Positions 29,036-37,002 of a DNA stretch of 39,155 nt are shown here, piece after piece. A program made the translations under genes and the position numbers. Every line of letters begins with the position of its first letter. Position 1 is the first letter of the stretch. The notes beneath the pieces were generated by a model, which saw only the letters and a program-made list of their open reading frames with translations, did no database searches and was not told the origin of the DNA. The stretch comes from Streptomyces solicavernae (lineage in GTDB: Bacteria > Actinomycetota > Actinomycetes > Streptomycetales > Streptomycetaceae): contig NZ_JASCIR010000040.1 in assembly GCF_029968095.1 (NCBI RefSeq), positions 1-39,155 on the forward strand, written 5' to 3'.

Positions 29036-31569
29036 CAGCGATCACCCTCACGCTCGTCGCGGACCTGGTAGGTGCCGGTGGCGGGGTTGTAGATCGTGTA
29101 GACGATCCCGCCGTCCTGGTCGACCGACGGCGGCACCACGCGCGGCTCGTCCGACTCGGGCTGCGCTGCGTCGCGGTCCGGCATGGCGGCCGCAGGCGGA
29201 ACCGCACCGTCTGCCCCGTAGTACGGGGTACCGTGCTCACGCGGCGACGGGATGTCACCCACCACGCCGCCGTTGCCCGACGCCGGGGGGCCCTGCGGGC
29301 CAGGCCCGTGCGGGGCCGCAGGGGCCTGGCCCGGGAAAGCTCCAGCGGCATCATCCGAGGACCCGTGGTCGGTGCCGCTGTAGGGCCGGATAGTGCTGCT
29401 GGTGCCCGTGTCGACCCGCTCCAGCTCGGGGCCCACCCCGCCCCAGTCGTCGTCGTTATCAGCTGCCGCACCGGGGCGGAAGAACTCGCCGCCGCCTGCC
29501 TGAGCGCTGTCCACGTTGTAGGAGTCGTAGTTGTTGCCGTACATCGGCTCCAGGGCGCCGCCGCCGTCGCCGTTCGGCCCATCGAGAGCAGGAGGCGTGT
29601 CGGCGTACGGGGAGCTGTCGTCTCCCCAGTACGAGCTCCCCTCCGTGTCGGTGCCGGCCGACTCCTCCTTGCCGGAGATGGCTTCGCTGATGTCCTCGAC
29701 GGCCTCGGTCTGGCGCCTCATCAACTTCCGGAGGTAGCGAGTGCCCAGGTAGTACTTGCCGGCCTGCCTCGCCGCCTTGCCGGGGCCGGTGACGGCGCCG
29801 GCGCCGTCGTCCAGGTAGTTCCGGTTCGGGTTGACCATCGAGGTCAGACGGGCCAGTGGGCGCAGCATCTTCCACAGCACGACTGTGGTCAGGATCATGA
29901 CCAGCGCCTTGGCCCAGCTCGGGAGATCCACGCTCTCGTCCGCGAGTTCGCGGACAATGAGGAGTTGGACACCCGCGCCGACGGCGAACAGCGGAATGTT
30001 GATGCAGGCCGCCATGGCGGCTCCGAACGCGGTCTTGACCGAGTTCGACGCGCCCCGATGCAGGCCGATGACCGCGATCGCCGGGAACATGATGACGAGC
30101 AGTCTGATCATCAGCTTCCCGACAGTGATGATCACGTCCGCGATCATGCTGAAGCTGTTCGCGCCGGCGGCTTGGACGTTGCTGATGCCTCCGGCGCCGA
30201 GGCGGCCGGACGTCTTGCCGGTGAGGTAGCCGTAGGCGGTCGGGTCTTCCGCCTTGACCTTCTCGGCGATCTTCGCGAACTGGTCCTTCTTTTCCTTCAC
30301 GACCTCCCGGCGCTCGTCGGTGGGCAGCCGGGCCTCGCGCCAGGTCAGCGCCTGAGCGTCGAGCAGCTGCATGCCGTACTTCTGCGCGACCTTGCTGTCG
30401 TTGTCGCCGAACACGCCGCGCAGCCACTCCTGGTAGAGCACGTGGTGTACCAGCATGTTGCCGTGCGCGGTCTGGTCCTGGGCGCGGACACCGGTCGGCG
30501 CCTCGTACGGGTCACCGGCCGTGATCTTCTCCTGTGCGTACCCGGCCGGCCGGACGCCGCCGGTCTTGTCCTCGGCGTTCTCCTGGCCATTGTCGTCGCT
30601 GCCGTTGAGGTCGACGCTGGCGATGCCCTGGTCGATGGCCGCGACGGTGGTGTCGATCGCTTCGTCAGCGAACTGCGAGGCTGCGACGGGGTAGCTGGCG
30701 ACCGCGGTGGCCACCGTCATCACCATCAGGGCCCAGGCGACGCGCTGCATGATGTCCGGAACGTTCTGCTTGCGGGCCTGCCAGATGATGACGATGCCCA
30801 GCAGGAGCAGCGAGGTGCCGATCCAGGGGGAGTACACCGCGTCACGCACCGCGCGGGTGGCCCGCTCGATGATCGGGTCCAGCTCGTCGAACAGCGCGTC
30901 GCTGGTGGCGAACTGACGCAGCACCACCGTCAGGGACGTCCAGCCACGTGACCAGCTGAAGGCCAGGTTGGCGAACATGTTTTCCGAGCTGGCCTCTGGG
31001 GCGCGCAGTCCGCCACCGCACCCCAGGTCGTAGGTGTTCCAGGTCAGGCCGGCGTACCCGTACTGCTCGTAGATGTAGGCGTCGGCGTCCTTCGACGCAG
31101 GGTCCCGCGGCTTGGGCGCCTCCTTCGGACCGGAGTCGAACCAGCCGGTCACCCCGGTCCCGGGGACCTCCGGCTCCGGGGCCGCCTTGCACTCGTTCAT
31201 CAGGCCCAGGGGGTCGATGGACTCCCCGCTGCGGCACCTCTCGAACTGAGCCGAGTCCTTGTCCAGAAGGTCACAAGGGTCGTCCTTGGGCTTGTCCTTG
31301 TCGTCCTTGCCGGTGTTGGTCCCGCCCTCCTCCGGGGAATTGTCCCGGCCGTCCTCGCAGTACGCCTTCGCAGGGCCTTTGACGTCCTCGCACGGATCCA
31401 CGGGCTCGGGCGCCATGGGAGCGGAGACAGCAGTGGGGGCCATACCTCCGACAGGAGCGGCCTGCGCGGTGCCGGTGAGCGGCACGCACATCATCATCAG
31501 CAGGCCCACGACCACGGCGCGACGACCGGCCAGGGCCAGGCGCATCCTCTGAGACATCGACGTCTTCAC
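29035..31569 (-). CDS. VirB6/TrbL-like polytopic T4SS protein
   Basis: An 844-aa membrane protein. A signal peptide (about 1-38, ending TGTAQAAP) is followed by a Cys- and Asp-rich extracellular part (about 40-200) with several cysteines (CEDVK, YCEDG, CDLLD, RCRSG). Residues about 250-330 and 460-570 hold multiple hydrophobic helices (SLLLLGIVIIWQAR, MVMTVATAVASYPVAA, LVIMFPAIAVIGL, ALVMILTTVVLW). The last 230 residues are Pro/Gly/Asp-rich and likely cytoplasmic. This is the layout of actinobacterial VirB6/TrbL-like channel proteins. The GTG at 31569 overlaps the VirB4 stop (GTGA). Confidence 0.72.
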   Translation of the reverse strand: MKTSMSQRMRLALAGRRAVVVGLLMMMCVPLTGTAQAAPVGGMAPTAVSAPMAPEPVDPCEDVKGPAKAYCEDGRDNSPEEGGTNTGKDDKDKPKDDPCDLLDKDSAQFERCRSGESIDPLGLMNECKAAPEPEVPGTGVTGWFDSGPKEAPKPRDPASKDADAYIYEQYGYAGLTWNTYDLGCGGGLRAPEASSENMFANLAFSWSRGWTSLTVVLRQFATSDALFDELDPIIERATRAVRDAVYSPWIGTSLLLLGIVIIWQARKQNVPDIMQRVAWALMVMTVATAVASYPVAASQFADEAIDTTVAAIDQGIASVDLNGSDDNGQENAEDKTGGVRPAGYAQEKITAGDPYEAPTGVRAQDQTAHGNMLVHHVLYQEWLRGVFGDNDSKVAQKYGMQLLDAQALTWREARLPTDERREVVKEKKDQFAKIAEKVKAEDPTAYGYLTGKTSGRLGAGGISNVQAAGANSFSMIADVIITVGKLMIRLLVIMFPAIAVIGLHRGASNSVKTAFGAAMAACINIPLFAVGAGVQLLIVRELADESVDLPSWAKALVMILTTVVLWKMLRPLARLTSMVNPNRNYLDDGAGAVTGPGKAARQAGKYYLGTRYLRKLMRRQTEAVEDISEAISGKEESAGTDTEGSSYWGDDSSPYADTPPALDGPNGDGGGALEPMYGNNYDSYNVDSAQAGGGEFFRPGAAADNDDDWGGVGPELERVDTGTSSTIRPYSGTDHGSSDDAAGAFPGQAPAAPHGPGPQGPPASGNGGVVGDIPSPREHGTPYYGADGAVPPAAAMPDRDAAQPESDEPRVVPPSVDQDGGIVYTIYNPATGTYQVRDEREGDR

Positions 31570-34247
31570 GCCTGCCCCCCCTTGCCCTTGGTCATCGACA
31601 GCCACGGGTTGGCCTGCATGTCCGAGCGCTCCTCGTCCCGCGGGCGGGTGTTGAGCGCCCGGTACAGGGCAGGACGCTGGCGCAGCGGGATCGTGATCCG
31701 CTCGACGCGGCCAGAGCCGTCGGAGAACACGAACTCGCGGGGCCGCTCGCTGTTCCTCTTGTCGTTGCCGTGCACCTCGGGGGACAGGCCGGCGAGCATC
31801 TCCTCGTAGCCCGAACCCTCCTCGATGCGCAGCAGCTTGAGGGCTGCGCGCTGGGCGTCGCTGCCGACGGTGCGCCCGACGAATACGGAGTCGACCCAGT
31901 TCTCCAGGCCGGCCGTGAGCGCGTCCTGGCCGTCCTGCGTGGACAGCAGCGCCCGGGTGTTGTGCTTGCGGGAGTCGCGGCCGGTTTTGCGCAGCAGCTC
32001 CCTGCCGCTGGTGACGCGCTGGAAATCATGTGCTTCGTCGAGCCAGAGGCCCTTCCGCTCGCCGATGTCGCGCTGGTAGATGCGGGACTGGGCGTACCAG
32101 GCGGCCAGGTGCATCATCGGCATGCTGAGCCGCTCCTCGACGCCCCACTCCTCGGGCGGCGTCTGCTCCGCCGGCAGTGCCAGGCCCTGCAAGCTGAATA
32201 CCACCAGGCGCCAGTGGCGAGTCTGGTAGCCGTCGTCCCCGCCCTCGGCCGCGGGGAAGATGAGCTGGCCGTGCGGGGTCTCCGCGGCGTTCTCCAGCAG
32301 CTGGATCAGGTACTGGGCGTGCTCGCCGTAGTTGCTGCTCTGCTGCACCTTCCGCAGCCCGTCGATCACGTCGCGCGGCGAGTTGTGGATCGTGCCCTCG
32401 ACGTGGCCGAACGCCTGCGTGAGCACCATGTGCGTCTCGCGGGACGTCGCGATCTCACGCGGCAGCATCATCGTGAGCACGTCCTGCGCCAGGGTGTTGC
32501 GGATCCGCGTGGCGCGCTGAAGGTCGGTCTGGTAGGCCCGCATGGCCGTGATCTCGGGGTTGTCCGCCCCGCGGTACTCCGGGTTGTCCCGCGTGTACCG
32601 CGCGATGTCGGGGTCCGGGATCATCCGGTAGGGGTTCAGTGTGCCGGGCTCGCTGTGCATGAGGTTGATGGCCTTGCTGTACGGGCGCAGGTCCTCCATC
32701 TCGCACAGCCGCCCGATGGGGCCGGAGGGGTCCAGGACCACCCAGGGCACACCCATCATGCTCGTGTGGTAGCAGATCGAGCCGCACAGCGCGGTTTTAC
32801 CGGAGCCCTGGGTGCCCAGGACGACGCTCAGGCCGTTGGAGTCCCGGGTTTCCATCGAGTTCCACGGGTGCCACATCACCGGCCTGCGTGAGACCCCGGA
32901 GGTGTAGCCGAGGTTGGGTCCGCGTCGGTCGCCGATGTCGCTGGTGACCGACGGCAGACTCGCGCCGAGGGTGCGTACGGGCATCCGCCGCGCGTAGGCC
33001 TCGCTGGAGAGCGGCTCGCCGGGGATGAACTCGCGGGCGAGCGCGTACTGGCCCTGCGGGTGGGCGATCAGGACGCTCGGCTGGAACTTCTCCTTGAGCT
33101 TGGAGATGCGCTCCTCGAGGGTCTCCAGGGTGGGAGCGGAGAGCGCGATGCGGAACCAGCCGCGGGTGCGGGTGGACAGGCCGGCAGCACCGTGGCTGAT
33201 GTCGTCCTCGACGATCTGCCCGATCTGGGACTGCCGGGTCAGCGACAGCGGGGGCTGTACGCCGTGCTCGCGGTGGTGGGAGTACTGGTGCCGGATCCGG
33301 TCGAGCTGCTTGTTGATCTCGTTGCCGGCCTCGGTAGCGTCGCGAACGTCGATCGTCGCGGACAGCTCGTAGGAGAACCGCAGTTGGTCCAGACGCTGCA
33401 GCCACGGGCCCATGCCGGACTCGGGGATGTCGGGCAGGTCCATGCGGCCCAGGGTGAGGACGGAGACGTAGCGCTGCTCCCGGCGGCCGCTGCGGTTGCC
33501 GGAGACGAGGATGTGGTCGGCGAACGGACTCGGTGCTGCCCACTGGATCCCGTCCGTCCACTCGCCGAGGTCGGACTCGTTCCAGATGTCGGTCGGCTGC
33601 GGGGTGCTGTGCAGGGGCGCGGGCAGGCCCAGGCCGATGGAGCGGGTCATCAGCCAGTCCATGTCGGTGGCCTGCGCGGGGCGGGCGTCCAGGCCGGGGC
33701 CGGACATGATGCGGTCCACCGCGCTGATGTCCTGCTGCAGTTGGCGCAGCTGCCGGTGCACGGCCTTGGCGGCGATCTTCTGCACGCTTCCGCTGGAGAT
33801 CTTCCCGATCTGCACGCCGTAGTAGACGCACTTGTCGGCCAGTGGCAGCCGGGCCACCCGCTGCTGCTCTTCCTGTAGGTAACGGTCCCAGCCGGGCAGC
33901 GGGTTGACGACGGAGTCGTGGAGCGCGGCGGCCCAGCGGGCGACGGGGTAGGGGCGGTGGGTGACGCGGATGTGCAGGCGGCGGCCGACCAGCTGCGCGA
34001 GGCGCTGGGCGTGTTGGGCGATCAGGGAGTTGCCGTCCGCGTGGGTGCGGAAGCTCCAGCGCTGCGGTGCGAGGAGGTACCAGGCGGTGACCTGGCCGGT
34101 TCGGGTGACGGTGAGGTGGCCGACTACGTCGGTGAGCTGGAGGTCGCCGCGCTCGCGGCGGACCTTCGGCTTGTCGGGGCCGTTGGACTGGAAGTTCGCG
34201 CGGCGTGCGCGCTGCAGGAATCCCTTGCGTGTGGTGTCGCGGGACAC
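31566..34247 (-). CDS. VirB4-like conjugation ATPase
   Basis: An 893-aa protein. Walker A is VVLGTQGSGKTALCG near residue 480 and Walker B is GLWLDEAHDFQRV near residue 735. The N-terminal half has the VirB4/TraC-type scaffold. The motor powers assembly of conjugative type IV secretion systems at the inner face of the membrane. The GTG at 34247 has GAAAGG 6 nt upstream, and a CTGCCCAACA element lies just before it (34262-34272). This gene is the core marker that identifies the operon as a T4SS. Confidence 0.85.
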   Translation of the reverse strand: MSRDTTRKGFLQRARRANFQSNGPDKPKVRRERGDLQLTDVVGHLTVTRTGQVTAWYLLAPQRWSFRTHADGNSLIAQHAQRLAQLVGRRLHIRVTHRPYPVARWAAALHDSVVNPLPGWDRYLQEEQQRVARLPLADKCVYYGVQIGKISSGSVQKIAAKAVHRQLRQLQQDISAVDRIMSGPGLDARPAQATDMDWLMTRSIGLGLPAPLHSTPQPTDIWNESDLGEWTDGIQWAAPSPFADHILVSGNRSGRREQRYVSVLTLGRMDLPDIPESGMGPWLQRLDQLRFSYELSATIDVRDATEAGNEINKQLDRIRHQYSHHREHGVQPPLSLTRQSQIGQIVEDDISHGAAGLSTRTRGWFRIALSAPTLETLEERISKLKEKFQPSVLIAHPQGQYALAREFIPGEPLSSEAYARRMPVRTLGASLPSVTSDIGDRRGPNLGYTSGVSRRPVMWHPWNSMETRDSNGLSVVLGTQGSGKTALCGSICYHTSMMGVPWVVLDPSGPIGRLCEMEDLRPYSKAINLMHSEPGTLNPYRMIPDPDIARYTRDNPEYRGADNPEITAMRAYQTDLQRATRIRNTLAQDVLTMMLPREIATSRETHMVLTQAFGHVEGTIHNSPRDVIDGLRKVQQSSNYGEHAQYLIQLLENAAETPHGQLIFPAAEGGDDGYQTRHWRLVVFSLQGLALPAEQTPPEEWGVEERLSMPMMHLAAWYAQSRIYQRDIGERKGLWLDEAHDFQRVTSGRELLRKTGRDSRKHNTRALLSTQDGQDALTAGLENWVDSVFVGRTVGSDAQRAALKLLRIEEGSGYEEMLAGLSPEVHGNDKRNSERPREFVFSDGSGRVERITIPLRQRPALYRALNTRPRDEERSDMQANPWLSMTKGKGGQA

Positions 34248-34261
34248 GGGTGGCCTTTCGC

Positions 34262-34272
34262 TGTTGGGCAGA
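34262..34272 (-). promoter_or_regulatory. CTGCCCAACA element before VirB4-like gene
   Basis: TGTTGGGCAGA lies 15 bp before the VirB4-like start and inside the T4SS operon. Its location shows that the element is not always at an operon's first gene, which argues for an internal promoter, a processing site or a translational leader. Confidence 0.45.
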
Positions 34273-34295
34273 GGGCTCGGTGGAACAGGCCGCGG

Positions 34296-34658
34296 TCAGA
34301 GGTAGGTGTGCCGCCGGATGCCGGTGCTGGTCATCTCGGTGACGGTCTCCTGCTGCTGGGAGGCTGACCGTGGTGCGCGGACGTCGTTCCAGACGGTGCG
34401 GACCAGCGTGGTGAGGCTGGAGTCGTGCGTGATGTGCGGCGTGATCTTGCGGGTGGCCCAGATGACGGCGACCATCCCGTAGGCGATCGGCCAGAAGGCC
34501 ATCAGGTTGATGATCTTGAGCAGGATGAGCAGGGCGATCGTGAGCGTGATGCCGACGGCGTAGGCCTGGTAGCGGGCCTTGAACGGCAACGTGAACCGAG
34601 GCGGGCCGAGGAAAACGCTGTCGACGGCGTAGAGCTCGTCATCGCTGTGCATCTGCAT
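34296..34658 (-). CDS. VirB3/TcpE-like small membrane protein
   Basis: A 120-aa protein with two hydrophobic segments (about 34-50, YAVGITLTIALLILLKI, and 51-68, INLMAFWPIAYGMVAVIWA) preceded by PRFTLPFKARYQ. Position directly upstream of VirB4 and length match VirB3- or TcpE-type proteins. GAGGTTACC precedes the ATG at 34658. Confidence 0.65.
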   Translation of the reverse strand: MQMHSDDELYAVDSVFLGPPRFTLPFKARYQAYAVGITLTIALLILLKIINLMAFWPIAYGMVAVIWATRKITPHITHDSSLTTLVRTVWNDVRAPRSASQQQETVTEMTSTGIRRHTYL

Positions 34659-34668
34659 GGCGGTAACC

Positions 34669-35037
34669 TCAGCCCTCGGTGGTGACCAGACCGACCATGG
34701 CCTCGCCGACGTCGCTGGCGGTTGTCCCTGTCGCAAGGCCGACAACTCCCAGGCCCAACAGCACGATTGCTCCGATGGTGAAGGCGCCGGCGATGTCGCG
34801 CTTCTTTCCGAGCAGGACGATGCTGAGGCCGGCGATGAGGACCACGATGTTGAGGGCGTCGTCGCGCAGCAGCTCTCCGAGGCCGCCGCTGTCGATTTCA
34901 ACGTCGGCGGCTTGGGGCTGGGCGGCGGCCATCGCGGTCTGAGGGATCGTGACGAGCAAGGCCGTCAAGGCGGCCGTGGTGGCGGCCCGGAGCAACCGCC
35001 GGCGCGGCTTACGGACCTCAGATGACGTGCGGTGCAT
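34669..35037 (-). CDS. VirB2-like pilin-type protein with signal peptide
   Basis: A 122-aa protein. Residues 1-37 look like a signal peptide (RRLLRAATTAALTALLVTIP, ending AMAAAQP). Residues about 63-80 (ALNIVVLIAGLSIVLLGK) and 82-104 (DIAGAFTIGAIVLLGLGVVGL) are hydrophobic helices separated by a short basic loop. This is the VirB2/TrbC pilin layout. It is the first gene of the T4SS operon, and its ATG has GAGAGGCAAC upstream. Confidence 0.65.
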   Translation of the reverse strand: MHRTSSEVRKPRRRLLRAATTAALTALLVTIPQTAMAAAQPQAADVEIDSGGLGELLRDDALNIVVLIAGLSIVLLGKKRDIAGAFTIGAIVLLGLGVVGLATGTTASDVGEAMVGLVTTEG

Positions 35038-35252
35038 GGCAGTTGCCTCTCGGGTAGGAGCGATGTCCCCTCAAGTCCCTTGTGACTAGCGGGACATGTG
35101 CCGCCTCCCACCATAGGGCCAAAGGGCCCGCATGTGCAGGCCGAAAGTCTCTTTACGTAACTCATCTCTGCAGGTCAGCAGTTGAGCCCTATCGTGTCTC
35201 TTGTAACTCTGCAGGGGAGTCGCGAGAGGCAACGGGGAGAACGCGAGATGAC
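35038..35252. promoter_or_regulatory. Divergent promoter region between T4SS and parA2
   Basis: No gene is seen in this stretch. It contains ATGTCCC (35063-35069) and GGGACAT (35091-35097), a 7-bp inverted repeat that echoes the GTCCC/GGGAC core of the left-end palindromes; TTACGTAA; and a repeated CTCTGCAGG block (about 35168 and 35209). It must hold promoters for both the leftward T4SS operon and the rightward ParA/RHH/translocase genes. One of the plasmid regulators probably binds here. Confidence 0.45.
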
Positions 35253-36038
35253 ATGTGGATTGGCACAGGCAAGGGCAAGGGCGGCGCTGGCTGCACCACG
35301 GCCGCGCTCGAGCTGGCGTACGCGGCGACCAGGCGCCGCCGACCGGACGGGAAGCGCAGAACCGTCGGGGTTCTTGACCTCGACCCCCAGAGCAACGCGA
35401 CCGACGTGCTCGAACCGGCCTCGCGCCGCATCGGCATCAAGGACGTCCTGGCCCCCAACGACCCGCTGCCCCTGCGCGAAGTACTCGTCCCCACCATGTG
35501 GCCCGGCGTCATGGTCGCGCCATCCAGCCGCTTTTTGGCCAACCGCGAAGCTGACCTAACACCGGACGGAATCGGAGCCCTACGGCGTGCCCGAATTACC
35601 GGAGAACTCGACGGACTTGTCGATGACGTCATCGTCGACCTACCGAAAGACGTCGGGAAAATCTCGGCAACCGGCCTGCTCGGCCTCGAGCACCTCTTCA
35701 TCACCGCGCGGGCGACTCTCTGGGGAGCCCAGGGCGCAGAAGAAATGCGCTTCACCGCACAGCGCATTGCATCCAAGGGAAACCCGGAACTGCGTATCGC
35801 GGGCTACATCATCGCGGCCTACGAAGACTCTGACGACGCCGAACGCGTCAAGGGTGAAATGCAGACCCGCTTCGGTGAACTCCTTCTCGATCCTCCCGTT
35901 CCCCGCAGAAGTCGAGTTCCTGAAGCTCTGGAGAGCTATCACACGCCCTGCCGTGAATTCGATAACGAACTCATCGAAGTAGCCGACATCTACCAGCAGT
36001 TCTACGACCGGCTCCTCGACGACGAGACGAGAAAGTGA
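35253..36038 (+). CDS. Second ParA-type ATPase with altered P-loop
   Basis: A 261-aa ParA/MinD-superfamily protein. MWIGTGKGKGGAGCTTAAL is the P-loop region: the signature Lys of KGG is kept, but the catalytic Lys of GK(T/S) is replaced by Cys (GAGCTT). VGVLDLDPQSNATDVL follows, and the later VIVDLPKD holds the Walker B-like strand. The ATG at 35253 has GGGGAG upstream. The next gene is an RHH protein, the usual partner of small type Ib ParA. Loss of the P-loop lysine suggests weak or unusual ATP binding, or use of the preceding K-G-K. Confidence 0.7.
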   Translation: MWIGTGKGKGGAGCTTAALELAYAATRRRRPDGKRRTVGVLDLDPQSNATDVLEPASRRIGIKDVLAPNDPLPLREVLVPTMWPGVMVAPSSRFLANREADLTPDGIGALRRARITGELDGLVDDVIVDLPKDVGKISATGLLGLEHLFITARATLWGAQGAEEMRFTAQRIASKGNPELRIAGYIIAAYEDSDDAERVKGEMQTRFGELLLDPPVPRRSRVPEALESYHTPCREFDNELIEVADIYQQFYDRLLDDETRK

Positions 36039-36072
36039 TGGACGGTCAGAACAAAGCAGGCGACCGCACCAA

Positions 36073-36448
36073 CGACACGGCACGAAAGGGGGCGCGAAAA
36101 TGCGCCGAACACCAGCAGGAATTCGAGCACGCACAGAACCCGACCCGGTCGATGTCGCCCTCGGCGCGCACCTGACGCGTCACGACACGACCGACGACGA
36201 CAGCACCGGCGACCGACCGAGCGACAGCGTCACACCTCCGCGACAGCGACACGTCCCCGCGACAGCCGCCCCCGACAGCGACAGCGACGCCCCGGACGAG
36301 AAACGACAGGACGACACGACGACACCTGCCCGCGACAGGACCCCGTCGCGACAGGCGACAGGCCCCGCAGACACGACAGAGCCAGGCGAAGCGACACCCG
36401 GCGACACGTCGTCAACGCCCGGCTCTCCGACGACAGAAGGCGACGACA
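36073..36448 (+). repeat. CGACA/GCGACAG array, cluster 1
   Basis: In 376 bp I count 20 CGACA on the plus strand but one TGTCG. About ten are GCGACA, and seven extend to GCGACAG. Spacing is irregular (6-50 bp). The motif occurs in all three reading frames (GAC-AGC, CGA-CAG, GCG-ACA), so selection is at DNA level, not protein level. The array covers the disordered N-terminal coding part of the RHH gene. It is a candidate centromere or translocase recognition array. Confidence 0.7.
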
Positions 36449-36849
36449 TGACCACCACAGCAGTAACCGAAAAGATTCCCACTCGCAAGCAGACCCGCAC
36501 GCGCAAGGCGAAGAGTCACGAGCAGCCCGCGGACCCGGCTCTGCCGGTCGAGGCCATGAAGTCGGCCTCGTTCTCCCTGCCGCCCTCGCTCCTCGCCCGC
36601 ATGCGCGCCGCCCAGTGGCGCACCCAGCTGCGGCCAGACGGCCATCACAACCTCTCCGAGATGGTCCGCATCACCCTGACCGCCGAAGTCGAGCGCCTGG
36701 AGGCCAAGTACAACCGCGGCCGGCCCTTCGAGAAGGTCGAGAAGCTGCGCACCGGGCCCAGCCCGCAGGGCGCCAAGAGGGGTGGACAGCTGCGCTCGCT
36801 CCAGGCCCGGCAGAGGCGGGCGACAGAAGCAGGAGGTGACGGCGCGTAA
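36100..36849 (+). CDS. RHH-type ParB-like / centromere-binding protein
   Basis: A 249-aa protein if started at 36100 (AAGGGGG site). Residues about 1-115 are a D/T/R/P-rich disordered stretch encoded by the CGACA array. Residues about 150-215 carry the folded part: SASFSLPPSLLARMRAAQWR, then GHHNLSEMVRITLTAEVERLE, reading as a strand and two helices of a ribbon-helix-helix domain. A second start at 36448 (MTTTAVTEKIPTRK) has AAGG at the right distance and would give a compact 133-aa RHH protein, leaving the array non-coding. It probably partners the ParA at 35253. The start choice is open. Confidence 0.6.
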   Translation: MRRTPAGIRARTEPDPVDVALGAHLTRHDTTDDDSTGDRPSDSVTPPRQRHVPATAAPDSDSDAPDEKRQDDTTTPARDRTPSRQATGPADTTEPGEATPGDTSSTPGSPTTEGDDMTTTAVTEKIPTRKQTRTRKAKSHEQPADPALPVEAMKSASFSLPPSLLARMRAAQWRTQLRPDGHHNLSEMVRITLTAEVERLEAKYNRGRPFEKVEKLRTGPSPQGAKRGGQLRSLQARQRRATEAGGDGA

Positions 36850-36853
36850 AAAA

Positions 36854-36886
36854 ACCCCCGCCTTCCTGGGAGTTGGAAGCGGGGGT
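36854..36886 (+). terminator. Terminator after the RHH gene
   Basis: ACCCCCGC and GCGGGGGT form an 8-bp stem with a further TTCC/GGAA pair and an 8-nt loop, 5 bp beyond the stop codon. Confidence 0.75.
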
Positions 36887-37002
36887 GACGCTGAGTCCTT
36901 GTGCGTCTCCTTCGTCGATGCTCGGTCTCAGCGTACCACCCGCTGTCAAGGCCCAGGGGGAGGGGCGCAGGATCACCCCAAGTCACCACAGAGGAGAGGA
37001 CC

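Noticed and set aside
29233..30951. Plus-strand open frame of 572 codons
   Set aside because: Shadow of the VirB6-like gene; no start site and low-complexity product.
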